From Serratia sp. H1w (GTDB lineage: Bacteria; Pseudomonadota; Gammaproteobacteria; Enterobacterales; Enterobacteriaceae), in the NCBI RefSeq assembly GCF_000633355.1, contig NZ_AYMQ01000047.1, forward strand, positions 1-64,000: 64,000 bases of DNA, in the 5' to 3' direction. Every line of letters begins with the position of its first letter. Within the stretch, counting starts at the first letter, position 1. Below, piece by piece: positions 39,601 to 47,751 of this stretch. Made by a program: the position numbers and the translations under genes. Under the pieces are notes generated by a model that did not search any database, was not told where the DNA came from, and was given only the letters and a program-made list of their open reading frames with translations.

Positions 39601-41212
39601 CCCGGTGGCGCTGTTAGTCGCCATCCCGTTAGCCGCCTTGTGGATCCTGTCGCCATACCTGCTTTATACACTCAGCCTGGAACCCCAGCGCAGCAAAACG
39701 GCCATCGACGATCGCCAACGCCGTTTCCTGCGCCAGACCAGTCGCGAGACATGGGAGTTTTTCGCCACCTTTGTCAATCAACAGGAAAACTGGCTGCCGC
39801 CGGATAACTTCCAGGAGATCCCGGAGCCGGTGGTGGCACACCGCACGTCACCCACCAATATCGGGCTGGCGCTGTTGGCCGATCTTACCGCCTGTGACTT
39901 CGGTTATATCACCCTCAGCACAGCTTTACAGCGCATTACCCTGACGTTGAATACGCTCGATCGCATGGAGCACTATCGCGGCCACCTGTACAACTGGTAC
40001 GACACCCGTACCCTGGAACCGCTCAATCCACGCTATGTTTCCAGCGTGGACAGCGGTAATTTCGCAGGTCACCTGCTGACCCTGAGCGCGGGCCTGCCGG
40101 CATTAGCCATGCAACCCGTCATCGATCCGGCTCGCATGCTTGCCGGGCTGGAAGATACGTTACTGATACTGGAGCAACACTGGGGCACTGCCGCGCCGAA
40201 AGGCTTAGTCAAACTGCGTAAACATTGGGAGCAGGCGCAGAAAGCCCATCCGGCGGCGCTACAGGCCGAACTCAATGAAATGCGTAACCATTGTAACGGG
40301 CTACAGGAACCCGCTCTGCAACAGGGTGACGAGGTCAAACGCTGGGCTGGCAACCTGCACCAGCAGCTCAATGAATTCTGTGCCGAATGGGCATTATGGT
40401 TTGGCTGGCTGAGCGACAGCATGCCAGAGCTGGAACAGATCCCCGGCTTGCATTGGCTGGCCAGCCCACCTAAGCGACTGACGCTGTCCGCAGAGCAGCA
40501 AACACGGCTGGATGCCGTGATGCAATTGGCATCGGAGCGCCTCGAGCAATTGGCACAGTTGGCACGTCGCCTGACAGCCATGGCGCAAATGGACTTCAGC
40601 TTCCTGTATGACGAAGCCACGCATTTGCTGACCGTCGGCTTCAATTGCGATCAAAACCGTGCCGACAGCGGTAAGTACGATCTGCTGGCCTCGGAAATCC
40701 GCCTGACCAACTATGTTGCCATAGCCACCAACCAAATCCCGCAGCGTAGCTGGTTTGCGCTAGGCCGGTTGTTTACGGTGATCGACAACGAGCCAGCGCT
40801 GATGTCCTGGAGCGGCTCGATGTTTGAATACCTGATGCCGCAGTTGGTGATGCCCGCCTACCCCGATACCTTGCTGGTGCAAATGTGCCGTTCGGCCGTC
40901 GATCGGCAAATTGCCTGGGGCAAGGAGCGCGGTGTACCGTGGGGAATTTCCGAGTCCGGTTACTTCGGCTTTGATGCGGCGCAAAACTACCAGTATCACG
41001 CCTTTGGTGTGCCGGGCTTGGGGCTGCGGCGCGGGCTGGGTGATGATATGGTGATCGCCCCTTACGCCACGGTGATGGCGTTGATTGTCGATCCGGACAG
41101 CGCCTGTAGCAATCTGGTTGAGCTGGAAAAAACGGGGCCAAGGGTCGCTATGGCTTCTACGAAGCGCTGGACTACACCACATCGCGCCTCAGCCGTGGGC
41201 AGTTGTATGTGA
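36677..41212 (+). CDS. Glucan synthase N-terminal fragment (GT84 and membrane part)
   Basis: This 1,511-residue frame holds a soluble N-terminal region, a first pair of membrane helices near residues 430-475, and a glycosyltransferase domain with the DXD-type motif YVITLDSDTVLPRE, the GIYDVDVF segment and the RRTRWIRGDWQLFNW acceptor motif. More membrane helices lie near residues 830-880 and 955-1000. The last 200 residues are the glucoamylase-like domain (PF10091 type), with RSWFALGRLF, WSGSMFEYLMP, GISESGYFGFD and YHAFGVPGLGLRRGL. The frame leaves this domain at about residue 1486 and ends 26 residues later in unrelated sequence (VAMASTKRWTTPHRASAVGSCM at the end, in part). As it stands the fragment could still elongate but not finish its glucoamylase-like domain. 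Confidence 0.85.
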   Translation: MKERLINWLKKQRRGAKAIRSQLRENRATAEVPPASNIKAELFSVDQMERYGQRLARSHKLATHKTPYHLLKRLDNNEQVLTDSCRRLSNDKKNTMTPAGDWLLDNFYLIEEQIRVVRHHLPKTFGRGLPQLTAPHNCPRIYDIATEAIAHGDGRWDAESLTRYIAAYQKEANLTLGELWALPGMLRLALIENLRRVAVEVAQAQEERNLADSWVTKMLESAENDPANLIIVIADMARSNPPRTSAFVAELVRRLQGHGTMLALPLTWVEQRLAEVSLTSDELIHRFNQQLAVSQLSVSNSIAGLRQLSEMDWAEFVETMSQVDQTLREDPAGVYPMMHFDTRDNYRHVVEMLARHCPHNEVGVAKQVLNMAHVAAEDPSSDPRTHHVGYYLIDDGRPQLEQHLDVELGRITRIRHAFSQSPLLSWLGSISLLTTACWAVLLRHAHQTGLTWGLLILLFPLGIVIGQFVLNLLSEVTTRSRSPQPLPRLDFSCGIPAEFRTLVVIPTLISSKPGIDQLINTLEVCYLGNAMKHLHFALLTDFNDSPRQQHPDDAELLAYASQKMTELNAQYTCEGPSHFFLFHRDRQWNEQQQSWMGLERKRGKLNALNDWLRNQGNTFTTQIGQGLEVLKNVKYVITLDSDTVLPRESAHRLIAAMAHPLNQPQYDAKQQRVVEGYAILQPRMAEEIPAYGQSRYAALCSSTPGNDPYTLMASDIYQDLFGEGSFIGKGIYDVDVFSHSLKGTCPENLVLSHDLLEGCYARSGLLSDVLLYEQYPSNYLVDVARRTRWIRGDWQLFNWLLPRVITEDGSRVTNPLSPLSRWKLLDNLRRSLVAPCFLLLLFFGFTWLPDTQYWLAVFAIILLLPTLVALLQDVVRKPPRRPFIQHLQLALKGSLHRLSQIGLRLAELPHEAWYSLKAIGITLWRLLVSKRNLQEWTSFDQSKHHLTVTLGNFYRSLWVNPTAGILLLLLAAFSSPVALLVAIPLAALWILSPYLLYTLSLEPQRSKTAIDDRQRRFLRQTSRETWEFFATFVNQQENWLPPDNFQEIPEPVVAHRTSPTNIGLALLADLTACDFGYITLSTALQRITLTLNTLDRMEHYRGHLYNWYDTRTLEPLNPRYVSSVDSGNFAGHLLTLSAGLPALAMQPVIDPARMLAGLEDTLLILEQHWGTAAPKGLVKLRKHWEQAQKAHPAALQAELNEMRNHCNGLQEPALQQGDEVKRWAGNLHQQLNEFCAEWALWFGWLSDSMPELEQIPGLHWLASPPKRLTLSAEQQTRLDAVMQLASERLEQLAQLARRLTAMAQMDFSFLYDEATHLLTVGFNCDQNRADSGKYDLLASEIRLTNYVAIATNQIPQRSWFALGRLFTVIDNEPALMSWSGSMFEYLMPQLVMPAYPDTLLVQMCRSAVDRQIAWGKERGVPWGISESGYFGFDAAQNYQYHAFGVPGLGLRRGLGDDMVIAPYATVMALIVDPDSACSNLVELEKTGPRVAMASTKRWTTPHRASAVGSCM

Positions 41213-44200
41213 TTGTCCGCTCCTACATGGCGCACCACCAGGGCATGAGCTTCTTGGCGTTATCCCACCTGCTGCTGGATGCGCCGATGGTGAAACGCTT
41301 TGCCAGCTATCCTGCCTTCCAGTCAACCCGTTTGCTGTTGCAGGAGCGGGTGCCAGATGCGGTAGAGCTGTACAGCACCCGCCGCCACTTCGAAACTCAT
41401 GAAGGCGCGATTAAACCGTCCAGCTTCGCCGCACGTGAGTTCACCCGTGTCGATTCGCCGATCCCGGAAGTGCAACTGTTGTCGAATGCCAATTACCACC
41501 TGATGGTCACCCAAAGCGGTGGCAGCTACAGCCGCTGGCAGAATCTGGCCCTGACCCGCTGGCGTGAGGATGCCACCTGCGATAACTGGGGCGCGTTCTG
41601 CTATCTGCGCGACCCACAAACCGGCGAGGTGTGGAGCAATACCTGGCATCCTACCGGCGAAACCGAGAAGGGAGGCTATCGCGCCGTCTTCAACGACGCC
41701 GGGGCGGAATTCCAACGTAAACAGGGCCTGTTATCGGTGAAAACCCAGGTGGTGATCTCCCCTGAGGACGATATCGAGCTGCGGCGCCTGACCTTGGTGA
41801 ACCGTGGCAAGCAGCCGCGGATCATTGAAATCACCAGCTATGCCGAAGTGGTGCTGGCTCCTGCCAGCAACGATTTGGCCCACCCGGCGTTCAGCAACCT
41901 GTTTGTACAAACCGAGCTGTTGCCGGAACAGGATGCCATTCTGTGCCACCGCCGTCCGCGTGAGCCGAAAGAAAAGTCGCCATGGTTGCTGCATATGATG
42001 TCGGTCCAGGGTGCGGCTAGCCAGACCTCCTTTGAAACCGATCGGGCCAAGTTTATCGGCCGTGGCCGGACGGCAGCCAACCCGCAGGCACTCCATCAGA
42101 ATCAGCCCCTGACCAATAGCGCCGGGCCGGTGATCGATCCGATTATCGCCATCCGTCAGCGGATCCAGTTGGAGCCAAACGTGCCGCTAACGTTGGATAT
42201 CTTCTACGGGGTCTGTGAGGACCGCGCCACCAGCCTGGCGATGTTGGAGAAATACCGCGACCGCCATATGGCCGACCGTATTTTCGAACTCGCCTGGTCG
42301 CACAGCCAGGTGGTGCTGCGCCAGCTTAACGCTAATGAAGAAGACGCCAATCTGTTTAACCGACTGGCTAGCGCGGTGGTGTTCCCCGCGCAGGAGATGC
42401 GTGCCGCCAGCAATGAAATTATCAATAACCGCCGTGGGCAGTCCGGCCTGTGGGGTTACTCGATTTCCGGTGACTTGCCGATCGTGCTGCTGTCTGTCAC
42501 CGATGGTGAAAATATCGCTTTGGTGCAACAACTGATCCAGGCGCACAACTATTGGCGACTGAAAGGATTGCAGGTCGATTTGGTGATCCTCAATGAGGAC
42601 TCCGGTGGTTATCGGCAAGATCTGCAAAATCAGATCATGGGACTGATCGCCGCCGGGATGGAGTCGTCCCTGACGGACAAACCGGGAGGGATCTTCGTGC
42701 GCTCCAGTGAGCATATGTCTCCGGAAGATCACACTCTGCTGCTGAGCGTGGCGCGCATTTATCTGGATGACCGCCGTGGTGGCCTGACAGAGCAGCTCAA
42801 TCAGCGGCTGCAACTGCCGCAAACGCTGCAACAGCCATTGGGGCCGCCGACCGCCTCCTCCAAACTGGCGACCATGGCCAATGTGCCGCGCAATCTGCAT
42901 TCGCCGCAGTTGCCGATTATCGACAAACTTCAGTTTTACAACGGGTTTGGCGGGTTCTCGGAGGATGGCAGCGAATATGTGATCGCCATGAACGAAAGCA
43001 AAGTGACGCCAGCGCCGTGGTCCAACGTGATCGCCAACCCGATGTTCGGCTCGGTGATCTCGGAAAGCGGCCAGGCGTACACCTGGTATGAGAATGCGCA
43101 TGAATACCGCTTAACGCCTTGGGATAACGATCCGGTCAGCGATCGCAGCGGCGAAGCTTTCTATCTGCGCGATGAAGAAAGCGGTCACGTCTGGTCACCT
43201 ACCCCGCTGCCCGCCCGTGGGCGCGGCCATTATCTGACGCGTCACGGCTTTGGCTACAGCGTGTTTGAACACCGGGAAGGCGGCATCGACAGCCAGTTGA
43301 CGATGCTGGTTGCCAAAGAGGCTCCGGTGAAGCTGTTCCTGCTAACGCTCACCAATACCTCTGGCCGTACGCGTAAACTTTCGACTACCGGTTATGCCGA
43401 GCTGATCCTCGGTGATTTACGCCAGAAATCGGCGATGCATGTGGTTACCCGAGCCGCAACGCCGCAAGGAGGCTGCGGGATCCTCGCCAGCAACCATTAT
43501 GTCAGCAGTGGGTCACCGCGTACCGCTTTCTTCGGCGTTACCGGTGTCCATTGTTCGATCACTGGCGATCGGCGGGAATTTATTGGTCGCAACGGGTCGC
43601 TGGCCGCTCCTGCGGTGCTTAAGCTGCGGCGCTTGTCCGGCAAGACCGGTGCCGGGTTGGATCCCTGTGGAGCGGTGCAATCGGCCATCAGTATGATCGA
43701 CGGCGATCAGCGCAGCTTTGTGTTTGCGCTTGGCCTAGGACAAGATGCCGACGAAGCCGAATCCCTGCTGCGCCAGTATCTCAGCGAAGAAGCCTTACAA
43801 CACGAGTTGCAGCAGGTCGATGCCCATTGGGACAAAATCCTCAATAAGGTGCAGATCGGCACACCCCACACTGCGGTTAACCTGCTGGCTAACGGCTGGT
43901 TGCTGTATCAAGCCCTTTCCTGCCGCATCCATGCTCGCAGCGGTTATTACCAGTCCGGCGGTGCCTTTGGCTTCCGCGATCAGCTCCAGGACACCTTGGC
44001 CCTGACACACGCCCTGCCCGAGCGGATGCGTGAGCAGATCCTGTTATGTGCTTCGCGCCAGTTTGTTGAGGGTGACGTTCAGCACTGGTGGCATCCGCCG
44101 CAAGGCAACGGAGTACGTACCCGCTGCTCCGATGATTATCTGTGGTTGCCGTTGGCGATTTGCCATTACCTCGACGCCACCGACGACCAGCAAATCCTCG

Positions 44201-45327
44201 AAGAACAGGTAGGTTATCTGGAGGCCCATAAACTGGCGCCCGGTGAGGAATCCTCGTATGAACAGCCAGGCATCAGCGCAGAACAGGAAAGCCTGTATCT
44301 GCACGGGGCCAGAGCGCTGAAGCATGGCCTGACGTTTGGCGAACATGGTCTGCCACTGATGGGAGCCGGTGACTGGAACGACGGTATGAATATGGTGGGG
44401 TTGGAAGGCCGGGGCGAGAGCGTTTGGCTCGGCTTCTTCTTGTTCTACATCCTGCAACGTTACGGCAAACTGGCCACCCGTCGTGGCGATCAGGAACTGG
44501 CGGAGCTATGTCGTGAGGAAGCGGAAAAACTGCGCGCCAATCTGCACAGTAACGCCTGGGATGGCGAATGGTATCGCCGTGGTTACTTCGACAGCGGAGA
44601 GCCACTGGGCTCTCAACAAGCCGCCGAGTGCCGCATAGATGCCATCGCCCAAAGCTGGTCGATCCTTTCCGGTGCTGGTGATAAGGAACGTAGCGCACAG
44701 GCAATGGGATCCTTGGACAAGCATCTGGTGGACGATCAGGCTGGCATCATCAAACTGCTGACCCCGCCGTTTGACGGCAACGGCCCGAATCCTGGCTACA
44801 TCCGAGGTTATCTGCCCGGCGTACGGGAAAATGGCGGTCAATATACTCATGGCGCGGTGTGGGCAGTGATGGCGTTCGCCGAGATGGGCAATATCGAGCG
44901 CGCCTGGGAGTTGATGGCGCTGATTAACCCGATCAATCACAGCCTGGATAGCACCGCAGCCGAGCGCTACAAGGTCGAGCCTTATGTCGCCACGGCGGAT
45001 ATTTACGCGGTCGCCCCGCACGTCGGGCGTGGAGGATGGAGTTGGTATACCGGCTCAGCTGGCTGGATGTATCGGTTGATCGTCGAGTCGCTGCTTGGCC
45101 TGAAACGCCATGGCAATACGCTCTCCATCCACACCCGCTTACCGGCGGATTGGCCACCGGTCACCATGACCTATCGTGAAGGGGCAAGTGAATATCACTT
45201 AACCCTGCGCCAGGGCGAAGGAGAGACTCGGGTGATCATTGATGGTGTCGCGCAGCAGGAAGCGGTGATTACGTTGACTGATGAGGCCAAAACCTATCAG
45301 GTGGAGGTGATACTGGGAAGTCATTAA
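41203..45327 (+). CDS. Glucan synthase C-terminal fragment (GH94-like phosphorylase part)
   Basis: The continuing frame is open from about 41140; the first usable start is a TTG at 41203 without a ribosome site, so independent translation is doubtful. It begins with the end of the glucoamylase-like domain (RSYMAHHQGMSFLALSHLL) and then has two beta-supersandwich modules (residues near 80-330 and 590-830 of this frame) and the alpha/alpha toroid of GH94/GT36 phosphorylases. The catalytic-type aspartate is in GAGDWNDGMNMVG, and GGAFGFRDQLQD and GRGGWSWYTGSAGWMYRL are phosphate- and sugar-binding loops of the family. In cyclic glucan synthases this domain controls glucan length by phosphorolysis. 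Confidence 0.82.
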   Translation: MYVIVRSYMAHHQGMSFLALSHLLLDAPMVKRFASYPAFQSTRLLLQERVPDAVELYSTRRHFETHEGAIKPSSFAAREFTRVDSPIPEVQLLSNANYHLMVTQSGGSYSRWQNLALTRWREDATCDNWGAFCYLRDPQTGEVWSNTWHPTGETEKGGYRAVFNDAGAEFQRKQGLLSVKTQVVISPEDDIELRRLTLVNRGKQPRIIEITSYAEVVLAPASNDLAHPAFSNLFVQTELLPEQDAILCHRRPREPKEKSPWLLHMMSVQGAASQTSFETDRAKFIGRGRTAANPQALHQNQPLTNSAGPVIDPIIAIRQRIQLEPNVPLTLDIFYGVCEDRATSLAMLEKYRDRHMADRIFELAWSHSQVVLRQLNANEEDANLFNRLASAVVFPAQEMRAASNEIINNRRGQSGLWGYSISGDLPIVLLSVTDGENIALVQQLIQAHNYWRLKGLQVDLVILNEDSGGYRQDLQNQIMGLIAAGMESSLTDKPGGIFVRSSEHMSPEDHTLLLSVARIYLDDRRGGLTEQLNQRLQLPQTLQQPLGPPTASSKLATMANVPRNLHSPQLPIIDKLQFYNGFGGFSEDGSEYVIAMNESKVTPAPWSNVIANPMFGSVISESGQAYTWYENAHEYRLTPWDNDPVSDRSGEAFYLRDEESGHVWSPTPLPARGRGHYLTRHGFGYSVFEHREGGIDSQLTMLVAKEAPVKLFLLTLTNTSGRTRKLSTTGYAELILGDLRQKSAMHVVTRAATPQGGCGILASNHYVSSGSPRTAFFGVTGVHCSITGDRREFIGRNGSLAAPAVLKLRRLSGKTGAGLDPCGAVQSAISMIDGDQRSFVFALGLGQDADEAESLLRQYLSEEALQHELQQVDAHWDKILNKVQIGTPHTAVNLLANGWLLYQALSCRIHARSGYYQSGGAFGFRDQLQDTLALTHALPERMREQILLCASRQFVEGDVQHWWHPPQGNGVRTRCSDDYLWLPLAICHYLDATDDQQILEEQVGYLEAHKLAPGEESSYEQPGISAEQESLYLHGARALKHGLTFGEHGLPLMGAGDWNDGMNMVGLEGRGESVWLGFFLFYILQRYGKLATRRGDQELAELCREEAEKLRANLHSNAWDGEWYRRGYFDSGEPLGSQQAAECRIDAIAQSWSILSGAGDKERSAQAMGSLDKHLVDDQAGIIKLLTPPFDGNGPNPGYIRGYLPGVRENGGQYTHGAVWAVMAFAEMGNIERAWELMALINPINHSLDSTAAERYKVEPYVATADIYAVAPHVGRGGWSWYTGSAGWMYRLIVESLLGLKRHGNTLSIHTRLPADWPPVTMTYREGASEYHLTLRQGEGETRVIIDGVAQQEAVITLTDEAKTYQVEVILGSH

Positions 45328-45366
45328 GGACGCAGTAGTTTAATCGCTACAACTAATAATGCTACA

Positions 45367-45470
45367 GATGGGGATCATACAGAACGCCGACACGCCGTAA
45401 ACCCGTCCATGGGGGCTCGCAATCGCGCATCCTTGCGCTCAACGGTCGGCTAACCTGTATGATCCCCACC
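45367..45470. repeat. Palindromic intergenic repeat (MITE-like)
   Basis: The ends are inverted copies: TGGGGATCATACAG at 45369-45382 and CTGTATGATCCCCA at 45455-45468, with further matches outside and a short GCCGAC match inside. The centre holds GTAAACCCGTCCATGGGGGCTCG, part of which resembles palindromic intergenic elements I recall from Yersinia and Serratia. It has no coding capacity and lies just past the glucan synthase gene. Only one copy is in the window. Confidence 0.7.
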
Positions 45471-45523
45471 TGCCTCAAGCTTGGGGTGTTGCGGTAGGAA
45501 ATACAGTTAGCGCCCTATTGGCT

Positions 45524-45835
45524 TTACTTACGGGCCAACAATAGCCCAAGCACCAAACCCACCGTGGCACCAATGCCTACGCTATGCCAGGGTTTGTCAC
45601 GTACATAATCATCTGCGCGGCACGCCACTTCTTTCGCCCGCACGTAGTAGCACTCACTGCTGCTGGTCAGACGCGACTTCACGTCCTTGAGTGCCCGCTC
45701 GGCATGCGCTTTGATATCCGTATAGGCCTGATCGGCACGATCGCCGGATTAGTCCAACACCTCTTGCAGGGTGTCGCTCAGCATTCTCAGATCGTCATCC
45801 AGCGTCGTTTGGTTCTCGTCTCTGTTTATTGCCAT
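45524..45835 (-). pseudogene. elaB: elaB with in-frame stop codon (DUF883, ribosome-associated membrane anchor)
   Basis: Read from ATG at 45835 with GGAGAG upstream, the frame gives an ElaB/YqjD-like protein of 103 residues: a TTLDDDLRMLSDTLQEVL helix, SGDRADQAYTDIKAHAERALKDVKSRL, RADDYVRDKPWHSVG and a C-terminal membrane helix with the typical GLVLGLLLARK end. Codon 29 is TAA (45749-45751), where E. coli ElaB has a serine or arginine codon. The rest of the frame is intact and conserved. ElaB and relatives anchor ribosomes to the inner membrane in stationary phase. With this stop only a 28-residue peptide would be made. A sequence error or a recent nonsense mutation both fit. Confidence 0.82.
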
Positions 45836-45978
45836 CTTCCAGCTCTCCGTTATCAATAAATCCAACGTTGCTTAACCATCAACAACCCGTGGTCGTAGTC
45901 CCATGGTAGGACATGACCCGGATACACGCCATCGGAAAGTTGACTAAAAAAGAGGCAAGGCAAGAAACTGACGCCCTT

Positions 45979-46473
45979 TCAGGCGTCGGTGGAGGCTTGT
46001 TCGGTCAGCGATGCTGCGGGAGATTTGCGGCGTGCGGCCAGCCACAAGCCACTGTTTTTCATCGCGTAGCCAAACAGCAGCCCGACCAGCAATGAGGCCG
46101 TGATCAACGGCCAGTTACCGTCGCCGGCAAAGGTCGCACAGGCACCAATAAAAGTGCCGGGCACAAAACCAAGCCACTGCTGTTTAGCCTGAATACACAT
46201 CAGGAAGGCGACAATGCCGGTCAACAGGTAGCCTAGAATGCTCCAGGCAGGTTCCAACGCGCTGCCATGAATGATGACCATCGCCCAGAACACGCCGCTC
46301 AAGCAGGTCAGCGTGCTGATTGCCAGGCCCTTGAGACCACCTTGCGGGCAGGCAAAATAGGCCGTGCAGCCAAGAAAGCCCGCCCAACTGATTAGCCCAA
46401 GGCTGATAGCAACCCAGCCCCATACGCCGGAAAGAATACCGGTAGTTATCGCAATGGCAAAAATGACGTTCAT
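45979..46473 (-). CDS. ycdZ: DUF1097 inner-membrane protein (YcdZ-like)
   Basis: The 164-residue protein has about five hydrophobic helices and matches YcdZ over nearly its whole length: MNVIFAIAITTGILSGVWGWVAISLGL, WAGFLGCTAYFACPQGGLKGLAIS, FLMCIQAKQ, FVPGTFIGACATFAG and FGYAMKNSGLWLAAR. The function of DUF1097 proteins is unknown. Two perfect CRP sites lie upstream at distances fitting direct activation, so it is probably switched on when glucose is absent. It is not part of the core gene order of E. coli at this place. Confidence 0.9.
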   Translation of the reverse strand: MNVIFAIAITTGILSGVWGWVAISLGLISWAGFLGCTAYFACPQGGLKGLAISTLTCLSGVFWAMVIIHGSALEPAWSILGYLLTGIVAFLMCIQAKQQWLGFVPGTFIGACATFAGDGNWPLITASLLVGLLFGYAMKNSGLWLAARRKSPAASLTEQASTDA

Positions 46474-46528
46474 AACCCTGATCCGCTAAAAATAATCCAC
46501 ACAGTTTACGCGAAACAAGCCGATAAGA

Positions 46529-46544
46529 TGTGATAAAAATCACA
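46529..46544 (-). promoter_or_regulatory. CRP site, promoter-proximal
   Basis: TGTGATAAAAATCACA is a perfect TGTGA-N6-TCACA palindrome. With the minus-strand -10 element TAAACT (46508-46503), the site is centred near position -41 of the predicted start, a class II arrangement. Confidence 0.8.
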
Positions 46545-46580
46545 ATACATGTGCAATTTGACGTTATTCAATCATAAATA

Positions 46581-46596
46581 TGTGATATTAATCACA
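46581..46596 (-). promoter_or_regulatory. CRP site, distal
   Basis: TGTGATATTAATCACA is a second perfect CRP palindrome, 52 bases (five helical turns) upstream of the first. Together they form a class III layout with sites near -41 and -93. The core GTGAT-N4-ATCAC also resembles an FNR site, so anaerobic control cannot be excluded. Confidence 0.75.
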
Positions 46597-46646
46597 ATAT
46601 TGGTGCATTTTTTCACCAATTCATCGGGCAATTACGGACAGCAAAG

Positions 46647-47513
46647 TCACACCGAGGCCCTTTCCACCGTTTTGGCCGGCACACGACGGCGTGCTATGGC
46701 CAGCGCACCGGAGAGAATGATCAGCACCATGCCCGCCGCAGCGATAAAGGATAACGTCTGGGCAAAGATCAGGTAACCGAGCAGCGTGGAGAAAATGATC
46801 GTGCTGTAGGACAGAATGCCGACGGTGACCGCGTTGCCACCGCCATAGGCGCGAGTCATGGTGATCTGCCCCAGGCTACCGAATACGCCGATGGCGCAAA
46901 CGTACAGCAAGCTGGTGGCATCCAACGCGGCAAAGCCAACTATCGACGTCATCAGCAAACCAAACAGGGTGCCGACCAGTGAGAAGTAGAACACCACGCG
47001 CAACTCTGGCTCCCCGGTACGCACCAGCTTGCCGACGTTGAAATAGGCCAATGCGGTCAACAGTCCTGAGAGCAGGCCGATCAAGGTGGCGGTATATTCC
47101 CCGTGCGGCACGTCTGGGCGCAACAGGATCAGGATGCCGACAAAGCCCAGCAGCACTGAGAACAGCAGCTTGCCAGTCAGTTGGCCTCTGGCCGTCACGA
47201 AGGTGATCACCGACTGGAAAATCGGGTTGGTGTAGCCCAATGTTGTGGCGGTGGCAATAGGCAGGTGGATTAACGCATAAAAGCCGCAATACATGGCCGC
47301 ATTGCCGATCGCGGCACGCTTCATGTGCAGGCCAAGATGCTGGGTGCGAAAGCCAATGTTTTTCAGCTGGATCAGCGCCGCCACAATCACCACGTTGATC
47401 AATGAACGGTAAAAAACGATATCGAAGAAGCCGACCTTCGCCGAAGCCAGTTTGATACAGGCCCCCATCAGCGCGAAAAACACGCTGGCAGCAACCATCC
47501 ATAAAGCAACCAT
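46647..47513 (-). CDS. EamA-family (DMT) transporter
   Basis: The 288-residue protein has ten hydrophobic segments in two EamA repeats (residues about 5-140 and 150-285). The first repeat contains ALMGACIKLAS and GFYALIHLPIATATTLGYTNPIFQSVI; the second ends IFAQTLSFIAAAGMVLIILSGALAIARRR. Family members export amino acids, nucleosides or drugs; no substrate can be assigned. The ATG at 47513 was chosen because GGGGA lies five bases upstream; an in-frame ATG at 47567 adds a polar stretch. Confidence 0.88.
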   Translation of the reverse strand: MVALWMVAASVFFALMGACIKLASAKVGFFDIVFYRSLINVVIVAALIQLKNIGFRTQHLGLHMKRAAIGNAAMYCGFYALIHLPIATATTLGYTNPIFQSVITFVTARGQLTGKLLFSVLLGFVGILILLRPDVPHGEYTATLIGLLSGLLTALAYFNVGKLVRTGEPELRVVFYFSLVGTLFGLLMTSIVGFAALDATSLLYVCAIGVFGSLGQITMTRAYGGGNAVTVGILSYSTIIFSTLLGYLIFAQTLSFIAAAGMVLIILSGALAIARRRVPAKTVERASV

Positions 47514-47704
47514 GATTTCCCCAGAATGCGGCCCGCCCGGGCTGCAAATACGCTGACTTAGCGGCACCCTGCAAGAATACCAGCATTTACCAGAAATATG
47601 CGTCGCTGACTAAAAATAAGGTTGCGATCTAATGGCGCAGCATGCGGCTAAGCGAGCGCAGCATACGGCGCCCCTACATAAGTGACACATGGTAGCCCAC
47701 CAAT

Positions 47705-47731
47705 AAAAAGGGCCGCCATCCGGCGACCCTT
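47705..47731 (-). terminator. Terminator of the nuo operon
   Basis: On the minus strand AAGGGTCGCC pairs with GGCGGCCCTT (one G-U pair) around GGAT, followed by five T. It lies 20 bases past the nuoN stop. Confidence 0.85.
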
Positions 47732-47751
47732 GTTGTCTAGCTCGATATCGA

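Larger units (their letters stand above)
36677..45327 (+). pseudogene. ndvB: Cyclic beta-1,2-glucan synthase (NdvB/ChvB family), frameshifted
   Basis: Two adjoining frames encode the N- and C-terminal parts of one protein of about 2,880 residues, the size of known cyclic beta-1,2-glucan synthases. These inner-membrane enzymes start, extend and cyclise osmoregulated periplasmic glucan from UDP-glucose. The break is in a GGGG run at 41134-41137: adding one G restores TGAKGRYGFYEALDY and joins the frames. It may be an inactivating mutation or a base-call error; the rest of both frames is intact, which suggests the break is recent or artefactual. Start GTG at 36677 has AAGGAG eight bases upstream. 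Enterobacteria usually make glucans with OpgGH, so this gene is accessory. No adjacent glucan exporter is seen. Confidence 0.88.

Noticed and set aside
45584-45859. 91-codon plus-strand frame opposite elaB
   Set aside because: The minus strand encodes a clear ElaB sequence; the plus frame is open only because of that codon pattern.
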